Shown: positions 34,850 to 47,900, numbered from the stretch's first letter. The stretch: 64,000 nucleotides of DNA from Rhabdophis nuchalis (GCA_039707465.1 CM077643.1:247113919-247177918), one strand, 5' to 3'. Numbers and translations are program-made. The notes: generated by a model not told the origin, from the sequence alone.

Positions 34850-35610
34850 ATTAAAAGGTAAAATAAAATGTCCACCAGTTTCTGCTCTTACTAGTGATGC
34901 TAACAAAGTCCGAGACTTCTAAGATAAGAGACCTTATGCCTTTGCATGTTGAGGGCTGCTTTGGTGTGGTTTATTGGGAATCACAAACCAAAATGTGAGA
35001 GACTTAGACAAATACTCTGTCTGATTTAATTTAATGTCAATGCAATTGATAGAATTATTCCGTATGTGTTCAATGCTTTTTCTCTGTCACATTAAAAAAT
35101 GTAAGTTCAGTGGCAATGCTTTTTTTAAGGGAAAGCCTCTCTATGATTTGGAGACATGCATCCAATCTATGCACTGCTAAGTAAGATTTAAAACAGCTCA
35201 GAGTTCAGCCCCAGAAAAGCTTCACTTCGTAATGAAAGGATAAGAGCTAGAGCCAGAGTATGAGGAAAGACAGAGTATAAACAGCAAAAAAGGTTTTATT
35301 TCATTTCACCGCTTACTTCACTGGGACTGGCATAAACTGAGATCCAAGGATTGGTTTTAAAGAAACAGCAAGGGTGAAGCTGAAGAGGTGCACAAAAGGT
35401 TGATGGAAAAGTTAATGGGCACAGAATGGGTTGAGGTGCAGAAAGACATTGAATACATAATTACATGACTTCCTTCTCTAAGATTTCTGATAATGGGGTA
35501 GTACTTTGATGAATACAATGAAATATTTTCAGGGCATGCCAGCTGCTTTAGATGGTGGTATGCTACTTCTACTTTAATTAAAACAATATTGGTGTATAAT
35601 TAGGCAGTGT
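34850..35610. other. Intron stretch, nothing recognised
   Basis: No exon, RNA gene or repeat ends were found. Confidence 0.45.
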
Positions 35611-35619
35611 AATATATTC

Positions 35620-35890
35620 GGCAGTTCAGCGGTTCGAATCCCTAGTGCCACGTAATGGGGTGAGGTCCCGTTACTTATTCCAGTTTATGCCAACCTAGCA
35701 GTTTGAAAACACATAAAAAATGCAAGTAGAAGACTAGGGTGGGAAGGTAACAGCATTCTGTGTGACTTCGGTGTTTAGTCATGACCACAAAGATGTCTTT
35801 GGGCAGCCCTGGCTCTTCGACTTTGAAACAGAGATGAGCACCTAGAGTCGGAAATGACTAACACGTATGTGCGAGGGAAATTTTTACCTT
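35620..35890 (+). mobile_element. 5'-truncated Sauria-type SINE
   Basis: It begins inside the tRNA-derived head at 'gcagttcagcggttcgaatc' (B box) and ends 'tttttaccttt'. It is flanked by a 10-bp duplication TAATATATTC at 35610-35619 and 35891-35900. The body matches the full copies at 52840 and 59565. Confidence 0.82.
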
Positions 35891-35954
35891 TAATATATTC
35901 CTTACATAAAATGTATTTTGGGTAAGTTGAGGCTTTAAAAGCAATAATCTAAAT

Positions 35955-36022
35955 GGTATAATCAGGGGGGAGGTTGGATTAGAAGATTCCAAGATCTTTT
36001 CCAACTCTGTTATTCTGTTAAT
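35955..36022 (+). mobile_element. CR1 LINE 3' tail
   Basis: 'ggaggttggattagaagatt' then 'ttccaactctgttattctgt', the CR1 tail type common in snakes. About 65 bp remain. Confidence 0.75.
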
Positions 36023-36029
36023 AGCAAAT

Positions 36030-37510
36030 ATAATCCCTAGGAAATAATTTGACAGTAAAGCGTTAAGGCCATAGCAAAGAAAATGAATTATTTTGCTCAA
36101 TTTCTTTAGGTTTCAAATACACCTTGCATAGGACTCTGCGGAACACCCAAATAAATTGTATTTTTTTAAATTCATTTGCCAGCAATGTGTTTATCAATCA
36201 GTCAATCATTTTTATTTGGTCATAGACCAGCAAATAAAACAAGAAACCACAATTAACTGGCCAAGAAGAAGAAGAAGAGTTCTAAAATATCTTAGAAGGA
36301 TTAGAAAAGAAAATACGGCATACTGTGCAAACTATACAATAGTATTTTGCTGTAGTCAAAGAAATAAAATCATTTTAACCCATGCCACAGAAGAGCAGAA
36401 GGATAAGTGGGGATTAAGTTGAATCAGGCACATAAGGAAGCTGTTTTAAATTCAGAGAAAATACTTTCCAAACTAGCCATTTTAGCCTGGAGCCGGGAAA
36501 TAAAATTTTACATTTGAATAAGAGGCCATCCCAAGTACAAGATTATCCCTCCCAGTTGGCACCAGCTTACAATCTTCTTCCTGCTTATCTTTTTTTCTTC
36601 TTCTTATGGTTGAGAATCAATTGACCTCTTTTAAAGTGCTAGGTTGGGTCCTTAGTTGTTCCTGAACTAAAAATTCAATGTGTCTGGACTGGAACCCTGG
36701 CTGCTGTTCCTTCATGAATATGCATTGCATTCAACAGAATTCAGCAGCCCTGCAACATATTTTGCTAAACTTTGGTGAAGCTAACACCATCCAGATTCAG
36801 ATGTGTCCTTAGCAGAAATATAAAAAGGCATGCAAGGAGATGACTTCAAATGGCCAAAACATAGAGACAAGCCACAGGCTACAAGTAAAGTCACATGCAT
36901 CTGGAACCCGCTTCACCAGATGAAATTACTGCCTCGATTTTGAACTTTCATGACTAAGGCTAATTTATTCATAGCAGTTCATTCTTTCCAGACTGTATTA
37001 CGACAGCAGTTATCAACCTGAGGTTGCCATTGAAAAGTTACAACTCAGATTCTCCTGTTTACAGGAGTGGGTCATTGAAAGAAGAAGGTTGGACAAATTC
37101 TGGAATGATTTTCTTGGCTTATTTTATGCTTTTGAATTTTGAAATGAAATTTCAAACTCATAAATGTTGCTGGGTAGGCTGCTTTAAAAAAAAGCATATT
37201 ATGTAATATGCTTCAGCCATTGAACAGTTTAAATTTTACCTACTTGAACTGAAGTTGATTTAATGAAAACTAACCTGGGATCAAATTGATCAATATGATT
37301 GTGAACTTCACTTTGTGGGTAATTTCATTTTGTTACGCACAAATAACCAAGAACATTCTTTGAGTTCAAAGCACAGAAAAGCTTATTATTGCTACCCATA
37401 CACAAGAATCTAGTCACTTAATGGTCAAAGCTTAACTGGTGCCAGATAAGGGTCAACCAAAATCATGGAGGGGTTGTGCTTGGGTCTCACGTGACAATGC
37501 AATGACTCTA
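36030..37510. other. Intron stretch, nothing recognised
   Basis: A (GAA)n-like patch lies near 36262-36280. No exon or repeat ends were identified. Confidence 0.4.
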
Positions 37511-37515
37511 AACTA

Positions 37516-37978
37516 ATTTATTTTATTTTATTTTATTTTTCAAATTTATACCCCGCCCTTCTCCTTGCAAGGACCCAGGGCGGCGCACAGGCAATATTAA
37601 AAACCATACAAAATTACAAAAATACATTATTAAAAAACTATTAAATTATATCCCATGTTATAAAACCTTGAGAATTAAAATTTATACAAGTAAAAGTCAG
37701 AAACGGGGGTTATGCTAGGCCGGCTTGTTGGAATAAATACGTTTTGAGACGTTGGCGGAAGAGGCGGAGGTCCGAGGTGGTGCGTAGATCGGGGGGTAGG
37801 TTGTTCCAGAGGGCTGGGCCCGCCACAGAGAAGGCCCTTCCCCTGGGCGTCGCCAACCGGCATTGCCCGGCCAACGGTACCCGGAAAAGACCCTCTCTGT
37901 GGGAGCGGATCGGTCAAAGGGATGTATGGGGCAGGAGGCGGTCTCATATGTAGCTAGGCCCCGAGCCATGGAGCGACA
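37516..37978 (-). mobile_element. 5'-truncated L2-type LINE
   Basis: On the minus strand it carries the last part of the L2-type ORF (CPIHPFDRSAPTERVFSG in an alternate frame, GPALWN region near 37800). The 3' UTR and an (AAAAT)n tail at 37516-37545 follow. It is close kin of the element at 29111-33715. Confidence 0.82.
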
Positions 37979-37984
37979 TGTTTA

Positions 37985-38940
37985 ACTCCACATGCCAGCT
38001 CTGCCTGCTCTTCTATACATTTTGCTTCCTCAATATACTGTATGTCAAAGAGGCTCATTCAGAGAACATTTGTTTCTCAAGATTCCTAGCTGAATTCTTT
38101 CATTTTTTAAATGTCTGTTTCTTTTTTCTTAATGGGAAACTTAGGGATAGGAGAGTTCTATCCATTCTATTTTCTTCTTAGAGCAAAGATTTTATAGAAA
38201 CTTCTAGCAGCTAGTTGAAAATCTTAGGTTTTCTAATGCATATATGGGAAAGGCAAACTAACAATTTCCAAATTTGTTTTCTATTCAATGATATATACTG
38301 TACACTAAACTGTACAGAAGGAAAAAGCATCAGTGTTATATAGTATGATGGATAAATGTTTCTGGTATAACTTTAACAAGAGTATAGATTGAAGAATGAA
38401 TTGATGACTGTTCTTATATCAAGTATTTCCTATCCTCTTCTCTGTAAGACTCCAAAAGGCATGTTAAAGTTCCATCTGGGTTTTCTTTAATTTTAGGAGA
38501 CTAGGACAAGCAGAGGAAATTTGCAAATAGTAAAAGCAGCTAAACGAATTAGCACTCAGTCTTTGAGGACAAGATTTCAAAAGAAAAAAATGCAATTAAG
38601 CAATCCTGTTTAATAGAACAAGATGTGCAAGAGTTTCAGTAAGAACTTAACAGTGCTCAACAATTACAGTTGATGACTTTTACTAAAACAGATTTTTGTT
38701 TATCCTGGAACATTTTTGTCTTATCATGGCAAATCATGTCATGATTTATATTATTACAATAAAAGAGGAAAATTCCAGAGATCATTACAAATGTTTGATT
38801 GCTTCTTAATATATAAATAAAGTAGAATGGAAGGTTTTTCATATCTTTGTGCTGTTGGGTAGACCATTAGTTTTAAGACATACACATAGTGCAAAGAGAA
38901 TAAGAATGTCAGTTGATTCTAATCCTTCTCAAAGCAGCAC
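37985..38940. other. Intron stretch, nothing recognised
   Basis: AT-rich intron with no supported feature. Confidence 0.45.
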
Positions 38941-38952
38941 AAAGATATGAAA

Positions 38953-39107
38953 AACCGGTTTTAATTATTTATAATTGTTATGTTTATATGTTTTTAACTT
39001 CCTGTGCACCGCCCCAAGTCCCTTTGGGGAAAGGGAGCGGTCTATAAATCCAAATAATAAATAAATAAATAAATAAATAAACAAACAAACAAATAAATAA
39101 ATAAATC
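38953..39107 (+). mobile_element. L2-type LINE 3' tail
   Basis: 'ctgtgcaccgccccaagtcc', 'gggagcggtctataaatcc' and an (AAAT)n/(AAAC)n run form the L2 3' end, strongly 5' truncated. Confidence 0.78.
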
Positions 39108-39577
39108 CTTTTTAAGCAGAGATATGAAATACATAAGAAACAGTCAAAAAGAAAAAAGAATTTTTTTATGTTCTCCAGCTGCAATATAATAGAAAAAAAA
39201 ATCATTCTATGATTTCCCAAGATACTAAGACTGTGACTTTTTTTTTTTAAATTTAATGGGATGCTATTTATTTTTATTTTGTCAGGTGGATTCTTTAAAA
39301 CTTTAAAGGTTTCATAAGGGATCAATTAAAGTGTGATGGTTACGCACACCAAATTTGATTTAGCTGTCTAGCATTGGCAGTAAGAAAGTCAGATCAATTG
39401 ATAAGCCAGCAGAATAACTTGGCTTAATGTACAAAAAAAAGACTATAAAATTAAAAACTAAGCCTTTTTCTCTCTGTGTGCATATTTAAACAGTAGTATT
39501 GTAATATTCAATCTCAGCTCAACTTCTCTCACCGATTTGCTGTGGTGACATCAGAAGGAAAGGACTATTACCTATGC

Positions 39578-39712
39578 CAGGGGTGTCCAAACTTGGGAAC
39601 TTTAAGACTTGTGGACTTCAACTCCCAGAATTCCCCAGCTGGCAAAGCCGGCTGGGGAATTCTGGGAGTTGAAGTCCACAAGTCTTAAAGTTCCCAAGTT
39701 TGGACACCCCTG
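39578..39712. mobile_element. 135-bp foldback hAT element with 62-bp perfect arms
   Basis: It starts CAGGGGTGTCCAAACTTGGG and ends in its exact complement. Both 62-base arms pair without mismatch around an 11-base centre TGGCAAAGCCG. The 8-bp duplication ACCTATGC (39570-39577 and 39713-39720) is perfect, so the insertion is likely recent. It is the same length as 52174-52308. Confidence 0.93.
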
Positions 39713-39897
39713 ACCTATGCTACCTTGAATTCCTGAAAGAAAAGAGGGTAATCAAATCTAATACATAAATGCAAGTCCAGTTGTGGAGCATGTAATGGTC
39801 CGAACAGTGCTGGTATACAAATGGTTCTGGACCATGGAACAAATCAACATGAATTCAGAGCAAAGCTTTCAGAATGCAATATGCCTCAGTCTCAAAA

Positions 39898-40118
39898 AGA
39901 GCTTTTCAAAAGGCAACTGGACTATGTGTTTTTCATTGAGGAAGACGTTTTGCTTCTCATCCAAGAAGCTTCTTAAATTCTGACTGGATAGTTGGGGGCA
40001 GAGGGGTGGTAGTCAGAACTGAAGAAGTGTCTTTCTCAAGGAAAAAAAGTCCAGGTTGCCTTTTGAAAAAGCACCTTTAAGACAACCATGACCTGGATGT
40101 CTGAGAATCTCCATAGAC
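39898..40118. mobile_element. Foldback DNA element, CTATGGAGATTCTCAG family
   Basis: Left arm 'gcttttcaaaaggcaactgg' and right arm 'ttgccttttgaaaaagc' are complementary. The right end is 'gagaatctccatagac'. This is the most complete right side of the family in the window. The left border is not resolved. Confidence 0.65.
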
Positions 40119-40124
40119 CTATAT

Positions 40125-42345
40125 GCCTCAGTGTTAAATATGGACTAAATGTACGCCTCACTTACACATTTATGAATGTTTTTTAAGGCTCAAAATCAGA
40201 TGGAACTCTTTTTTTCTAATAAAATACATTAGGCACCCCTCATCCATAACAGCACCACCATTAGAATTCTCTTTTGTCAGCGCAGTCATTGATTTTGTTA
40301 GCTGAAGGCAGCGGGGGTCCAGATTAGGAATTCTGTTACATTATTGAGCAAAACAGACCAATGGCTTGACTCAGTAGCTCCCTCCTGTTTCTGCCACTAG
40401 ACAACCCACAAACTGAAAACAGCCATTGTCTCATAAATTGGCTGGGAATTTCAATTATGTATGCTGTGTAGAATAGCAACGAATGATTGTGGAGGGTGTT
40501 GGTGGTTTTAAAACAGATCACATATTCTACATTGCTTTCTTTTCTTTTTTCTTTTAACACTCCAGAGAAGCAATTTAAGTGGTCTTCATTTGGACACTTG
40601 TGAACTGCCTAACCCTCCCGTTCCTTCATTCCAATCAAGTTAATTCTGGTTTGGTATCCTCAGGTAATGGTAATATCAAACAAGCGAAAGTCATCATTGT
40701 ATCAACTTCATGCTTGTAAAAAGCACATTGGTCTCACTGAAAAACATACAGAAATCTTCAGGAGTGATAGGAAGTATGGCAGTGTGTTACTGTGTGTGTA
40801 CTTTTAGCTCATCATGGTCATCTGTCAAGTTCCCAAATTGATGGAGAAATCTGAGCTGTTTGCATTATTGTTCTGAATGGTAGAGTTCATTTGACCTAAA
40901 AATCCTGAAATCTTCAGAAAAGAAAATTACTTTTGCAGGAGCACAAGGCAATGAGCCAATTCAGAGAAACAGTACAAAAATTTGCCTTGATGTAGCTGAA
41001 TTGTTCATACTGCAGTGACTGTAGTTTCTTCACTTGAAGATTGTTTATTTGTATATAATGGATAAAAGTAGCAGCCAGTTGCATTTGCTACTTGAAATTA
41101 AGTGAATGGAATAATATTTTCATCCTGCTACTATAAGGGATACTGACCTGTACAACGTTATTAAATGTTTTAAGTATACATTTGAAAAGCAAAGCATCTC
41201 ATTTTATCTACTTTGCCAATTTAATCCATTTTAGTTTACTTTTTCAGTATTTTTTATCACATGAACCAAATTTACCTATGGTATTTTCTTTGCAAATAAT
41301 GTGCCATGTAAACATTTGTAGGTGTTACAAGACAGTCTACATCAAGTCAGTTTTATTAACTGAACTGATACCCAGTCTTTAAATAGTTCTGTTGAAGTTC
41401 TGAAGCAGCCGTTCCCTAGAGCAGCCCCATGGCGAGATAGGCAGCAAATAAATTTAATAATAATAATCATCTGTTCCCTTCCAGAATTATCACTCGGATC
41501 TGGGTTGGGCATTCCAGAACTTTAATTCCAACATTTAATTTTAAATGGAAATCATCTAAGCTAGGTCAGGGTGTATTAGTTTAAACATCCTACAATATTC
41601 CCTCCTCCTACGTGTGGAAATCTATAAGATCATTGTATTTACCTTCATGTTAATGAAAGTATGTTTGCCTTTCCATTAAGCAATGGCAAAGAGCATTAAA
41701 AGTCTTCTTACAGGTGCTTAAGTTGGAATCTTCAGAAGTTTCTTTGGCATTTACTGAAGCACTGTATTCATTGAAAGGTAAAATTTTATTGCAGAGGGGG
41801 GGAAAGGAATTTAGTGTAGCATTTTCTTAGGAAAATCTGTAGGTTATATAGACCATATCTCAAACATTGACCAAAGACAAAACAGTATTCCTGAATATCA
41901 ACTAAAGCAGTGATAAAGCATTTTGGGAGGAGAAAAGAAACATCTTGATGAAATCAGGCAGAGGTGTGTTTGTGTGCGCGTGCGTGCATGCTTGCGTGTA
42001 CATCACAATTTGGTGAATGTCATTCATGGGTACATTTTCTGATGGCCAAGAAAAATGAAACTGATAATGTTCAGCACAATATGCTTGAGAAGCAAGGATA
42101 CTCCCAATGGAGTTAACAGAATAACAGAGTTGGTAATTAGTAACCAACTAATTACTATCAAACTTAAAGTATCGACCCCAATGTAAATACATTGGTGAGA
42201 GGAACCATTAATATCATTATAATTGTTAGTACAACTGTTATTACATTATTACAGAAGTTAAAACTGATAGGAAAGCAATTGGGAATGGAGAACTAAAAAG
42301 GCTAAATATGAATGCCTATACAGAAGGCTGTATAACTTATATACA
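40125..42345. other. Intron stretch, nothing recognised
   Basis: About 2.2 kb of AT-rich intron, with a short alternating GTGCGTGC patch near 41975-42000. No exon, RNA gene or repeat ends were found. Confidence 0.45.
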
Positions 42346-42352
42346 ATATAAT

Positions 42353-42424
42353 TTATGTATGTATGTATGTATGTATGTATGTATGTATGTATGTATGTAT
42401 GTATGTATGTATGTATGTATGTAT
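42353..42424. repeat. (TATG)n microsatellite
   Basis: About 18 uninterrupted units. Confidence 0.97.
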
Positions 42425-42553
42425 AATATATTCTGTATATTGTTATGTTTGTCTTGTTTTTCCTTTTTTTCCTTTTTGTTGCGTTTTTTTCTGTTTTTAA
42501 GGGTAAAAATATTTAATAAGAACTATTTAAAAAAAAACAAAATTTAAAAAAAC

Positions 42554-42640
42554 CAGAATAACAGAGTTGGAAGGGACTTGGAGATCTTTTAGTCCAACCC
42601 CTTGATCAAAGAGAAGACCCTATACTATGTCAGACAAATA
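42554..42640 (-). mobile_element. CR1 LINE 3' tail
   Basis: 'cagaataacagagttggaag', 'ggacttggagatc' and 'agtccaaccccttgatcaaa' are the reverse complement of the CR1 3' end. Confidence 0.8.
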
Positions 42641-42953
42641 TTTCATCCAAGATTTTCAATATTCAGTTGTACATTCAGCATATTTTAATGATATGAAAAT
42701 GTTAAATGTTCTGGATAAGAAACAGAATAATTCTTTTTGAAAGTAGAACTTTATCTTCTTTAAAGTGACTAAATGCAGGAATTTTCCTGTGGCTTAACGC
42801 AATGTTAGGGCAGTCTTAAATACACACATTTTATCCATGCTGATTGAAAGGGCATGACTTCATAATACCAGACATACTTGAACATGGATCAAGTACATGG
42901 AGTACATTGATCTTTTAATCTGGGTTATGCATGTATGTATACCTGCATGCATT

Positions 42954-43016
42954 TTTATGTATGTATGTATGTATGTATGTATGTATGTATGTATGTATGT
43001 ATGTATGTATGTATGT
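42954..43016. repeat. (TATG)n microsatellite split by a hAT element
   Basis: The array ends where the element at 43017-43262 begins. A few units (gtatgtaggtatg) continue after it. Confidence 0.95.
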
Positions 43017-43262
43017 GAGGTGGATTGCTCCTGCTTCGGCCCGGTTCACCCAAATGGGTAGTGGAATTCAGGCCTGGGTCACAGAACTGGCAGCAACCCA
43101 GCCAGGCCTGCCACGCCCCTGAACTGGTTCCCTTGCCGCTGCTGGGCTGCCACCATTTTGGTTTTTAGTAACTGTGCATGTGCAGTTCACTGTAAATTGT
43201 TCCACGCATGCGTTGCACACAGTTTGTGAACCGGTAGTAAAACCGGCAGCAACCCACCCCTG
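43017..43262. mobile_element. Non-autonomous hAT element inserted in a (TATG)n array
   Basis: It starts 'gaggtggattgctcctgct' and ends 'gcagcaacccacccctg'. The inverted ends are partly worn on the left. 'tgaaccggtagtaaaa' near the right matches the family at 20867 and 22496. The duplication cannot be told from the TATG array. Confidence 0.68.
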
Positions 43263-43541
43263 GTATGTAGGTATGTGGAGATCATAGGTCACCCAACTCA
43301 ACAGAACTCTGTCTGGCTCACATATTAAAAACAAAACCACAATACAGTACACTAAATCAAAAGGAAAAAGATAAAATATTATCATAATGGGGAAACAAAC
43401 ATCTAATCCTCATAGTTAAATCCTTGTGGAACCTGGGGAAAAGACAAGATCTTTAAAGCCCGTTTGGAACTGTTCGAACACCTGGAGAGATGGTATTCCA
43501 GATGGCTGGTGGTGCAGCACAGAAGACTTCTGGGTAGATGT

Positions 43542-43690
43542 CTGTCAGGATTCTTCCCAATCATCCAGGTCATGGTTGTCCCAAAGGTGCAACTGTACTT
43601 CCTTGGGTTTTTTTTCCTTTGAAAACATTTTGCTTCTCATCCAAGAAGCTTCCTCAGTTCTTCTTACATGGCTTTGGAAAAGCATCCTTG
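43542..43690. mobile_element. Foldback DNA element fragment, CTATGGAGATTCTCAG family
   Basis: 'atcatccaggtcatggttgt', 'cccaaaggtgc' and 'gcttctcatccaagaagctt' are the family's left arm and centre. The right arm is missing. Confidence 0.6.
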
Positions 43691-43772
43691 GGATGCTTCT
43701 GGGTAGAATATGGGACTAAAAGGCTAGGCTCATCTGGATGAGTGATGTGTTCTGGGACAGGGTAACACCGGC

Positions 43773-44923
43773 TTGTTAAGCCATGTGGAACTCTTGATTC
43801 TCCTACCCAAGGATCTTTCAGGGGTCCCCCAAGGTTCAGTACTGGGACCCCTGCTCTTCAACCTTTTCATAAATGATCTAGAAGTAGGAATAAACAGCAA
43901 GGTAGCCAAATTCGCCAACGACACTAAATTATACAGGGTAGTAAAAACAGAGAGAGTGTGTGAGGAGCTCCAGAGGGATCTCTTGACACTGGGGGAGTGG
44001 GCAACCCAGTGGCAAATGAGCTTCAACATTAGTAAGTACAGAGTGATGCACGTTAGGGCAAAAAAACCCAACTACATCTATAAACTGATGGGGTCTGAAC
44101 TCCTTGCAACTAACCAGGAAAGGGACCTTGGTGTCCTGGTGGACAGCTCAATGAAGGTGTCAAACCAGTGTGCCGCAGCAGTGAAAAAAGCAAACTCATT
44201 GCTAGGGATCATTAGGAAGGTTATAGAAAATAAGTCAGCAAGTGTCATTCTGCCTCTTTATAAATCTATGGTGAGGCCCCATCTGAAGTATTGTGTACAG
44301 TTCTGGTCACCATACCTTCAGAAGGATATTATGGAAATGGAAAAGGTGCAGAGGAGGGCAACCAGAATGATTAGGGGGCTGGAACTCCTTCCTTACCATC
44401 TGAGGCTGCAACGGCTGGGCCTCTTCACTCTAGAACGACGGTGCCTGAGAGGTGACCTGATTGAAGTTTATAAAATCATGCACGGTGTGGACAAAGTAGA
44501 AAAGGAAAAACTGTTTTGCCTATCGCACAACACTAAAACTAGGGGGCACTCCATGAAACTTTTGATAACTAGACCTCAAACAAATAAGAGGAAGTACTTT
44601 TTCACCCAGAGGATCACTGATCTATGGAACTTCCTGCCAGAAGAAGTGGTGACAGCTGTCAGCCTCGACACCTTTAAGAAAGGATTAGATGAGTTCATGG
44701 AGAACAGGGGTATCAATAGCTATCATTATGGATGCCTAAGGACACCCTCTGGGTTGGAGAGATAGGCAGGATATCTCTCAATGCCATTTGCAGGGAATCA
44801 TAAGCAGGTGAAGACATCTGCTTGGGAATACCCTGAAGCAAATGGTGAGCCACTGTGTGAGACAGAATGCTGGACTGGATGGGCTGTGGCCTGTTCCAGC
44901 AAGGCTGTTCTTATGTTCTTATG
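43773..44923 (+). pseudogene. CR1-type LINE ORF2 3' half with altered RT active site
   Basis: A frame of 330 codons runs from 43773 to a stop ending at 44765. It reads as the C-terminal half of a CR1 reverse transcriptase: SGVPQGSVLGPLLFNLFIND, then AKFANDTKLY, LGVLVDSSMKVS, LPLYKSMVRPHLKYCVQFW, VQRRATRMIRGLE and WNFLPEEVV. The usual FADD active-site motif reads FAND here (codons about 43909-43920), so the first catalytic Asp is Asn and the enzyme should be dead. The N-terminal endonuclease and RT start are absent (5' truncation). After the stop comes a 3' UTR ending in 'gttcttatgttcttatg', the short-repeat tail of a CR1-group family distinct from the 'ctgttattct' copies in this window. The frame is open apart from truncation. 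Confidence 0.85.
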
Positions 44924-44959
44924 ACCTGAATGCATTAGCTAGCAATGACTCTTGTCATT

Positions 44960-47900
44960 TATGGCATGTTGTCTCCAGAAGGTGGTGCTGGGAGACTGCT
45001 GTTCAGTGTCATTGTTTTGTCTTCAGTGCCCCATAAGGTTCCATTTATCTATCTGTTGTAGTTTTGTTACTGTCCTGAAGCACTGGAGAGGAACCATTTG
45101 GAGTGCTGAATGACTTCTCTTCAACATGCTGATGCCACTGAACAGTACTGCAGTTTGTATTTAATTCCACAAAAGTAGTTGACAGAGTTTGATCATAAGC
45201 TCATTTTATTGTGTGGGCAGGAGAAAAGGCAGACTTAGGAACATTCATCAGAAAGTTTACGGATTCTACTTAGTTATGAAAAGGGTGTATTCCTTCAGAA
45301 AGTTCATGGTCTTAACTTGAGAGAATGTTTCTTCATTCTGCGATGCCCTGGATCTTCATCTGATGACAGTGGGCTTCTTTGTTTAGTTTAAGGCAGACTG
45401 TAAAAACTTATTTGCTTCACAAGGCTTTTAAGTAATTTTTCAATATATTTCTTCTGAGCTCTGGTTTTTAAAGGACTGGGTTTTTCCTGATCTTAATTTT
45501 GCTAAGTATGCTTTTAAGTTTTAAAGATGTAATTTACCCGTGGGCCTTTTCTAGTTCCAAAGGCTACTCAGAAATGCTTTAAATAAACAGAGTTGCTTTG
45601 CCTGCCTGGAATATATCTCAGTTATGCATGAACTGATCTATGCTCTTGAAAGTATTTAGTAGAATGACTTTTAACATTAAAGGCTTCAGATAGCGTTCAA
45701 AAGCAGTTGATGTTCCCATTTTAAGAGATTCCACTAGCACATCTGCCCGTAAAACAGCGCAAGATAATTTAATAATGCAGCGGTACATCAGGTCTTTGGA
45801 TATGTGCTATAAATTGGATGTACATTCATCACCAGTGACTGCTTTTACTTAAGCAATGGGATTTCCCCCTCTATTCCACCAGCATCATTCCATGCATGCC
45901 CCCAGTTTTCTTTTAGAGAATCTCCAATCCTCCAGAAGAGATTTGAGGATGTTTCAAGAGTAGAGAAGAATTTCCTTCCCTTGACAGATGATTCTTTGTC
46001 AATGGAAAAAGGGTACCTTTGGGTGCAGGTTGATAGCATGATGTTTATTCACTGATGCAGCAGTATTTTTAGCCTTCTGGGCAAGATGCCTGTTTTCTGT
46101 CTCTTTCCCAGTTATACAATGTTTTATCTCTCTTTTAAAAGGGGTGGGCATGTGGAGCAAGTCGGCCTTGTACCTTGATTCGTAGAAGGTGGCTGCCTAG
46201 AGAACATAAGGAGAAATAAAATGAGTATAAGAAGAAGAAATGGGGATATCTGGAAAAAGGTATCCCCCTGTTTTATTCGGGCAGTACTCACTGCTACCTT
46301 ACTACCTACCTCTGTTCCACTAATGTGCATGTGTATCGTTTGCATAACACAGATAACTTACTAGTAAAAGAAGGTAATGAATAAAATGTCAAGATTGAAG
46401 ATACAGCATATCTTCAGGTTAGGTAGAAAATGTATTAATAAGAATACATTTTAAATAAGTGGGTTGCTTACAGTGCTTTTATTAAAATTGATATGTTCAA
46501 CAATAAAACTCTAATACAAACTAAACAATTTTTTTTTTAATGGAAAGGCCAAAAAAATAGAAAAGAAAGAAAAATTACAATAAAGAAAAAGAATATATAA
46601 AAGATTTCTCGCTTCATAGTAATACAACTTGTAACTACACCTTATAAGTAACTATGACTTGTAGTAACATATGTTCTCTTGAAAAGCATTTTCTTGCTTT
46701 TAGCAGAGCTGTTTTTAGTTTGCTATTTCTTCCCTGGAAGCCCAAACAAACGGGTTAATTTTTGTATAAAATAAATCATAATAATTTTTAAACTAATACT
46801 GAATTGGAAAGATTTTTGTTTCTGTTGTATTAGAGAATCGCTTTTCTGCTAAATATATTTTTCTTTTAGCAAACAAATTAGCAAAGGAATGATCAAAGCT
46901 CTTCTGAATCATAGTGTCCTAAAGGTATCCCAGAAGAGCTAATCTAAAGTTGTATTTTATGCAAGGTTTAGAATTTAAAGACAGTTAAATGCTGCACCTT
47001 CTAGACTTAGGATGAACAATTGGGTAGATGATTTGAGAATGGCTAAGAATTGCATTTTTTTAAAGTGGCCTGGATTGTCTTCACAGTAGTAAGTGTTTTG
47101 CATTTTAATGGAAAACTTCACGATTGCTTTTGAAAAACAAACAACATTTCTTCAACTGGATGAATATGTTTTGAAGATATTAACTTTTGGATCACTCATT
47201 GGCAAAGTAATGTTTGGATGACTTGCTGTTTATAAACATGTCTTGAAGGCCTAATGCATGAACCCAGATGAAAATACAACTTTTCAACACAACTGGACTG
47301 AAAAAAGTGTAGTTAAGGTATATAAGATCATTCTTTTAGTTTCTCCCATCACATATCAAAATGAAGCCACCTAGTAGAAGGAATTATAATATATGGGCCC
47401 CAGTGAGAATAGGTGCATGCTTTCTGTCAAATTGAATAAAAAAAATATAACAGATTTGCTCATGATGTATGTATATAAGTAAATGTCTTGATGCATACTC
47501 GAGCAAGTACAGTATATATTATGGGAACTGTGATATGAACAAAGCTCTTGGCTCCATGCATGTTTAGAAAGAAATTATACCTGAGCTCTGTTGTTAAAAA
47601 AAAAATCCCAAACAATTTGTATACTGCTATATTAAACTATTGGAACCTGGATGTGGAAGGACATTTTTTAAACAAAGATCTGAATAATGTAAAAATCAAT
47701 CACATTACTTCCTTTCAAATAATCAAGTGAAGATACATTTTAAAAGAACAATTAAAAAAGAACTGAACCTATATTCAGTCTAATTCAAATACTCTCTGCT
47801 CTGTACAAAAACTGCTGGTTCTGCAGGAATGCATTTAGTCAAAATCTAATTTGTATTATATCTTCAGGTGGGACAAATCCACTGAGAAATACATAAAATA

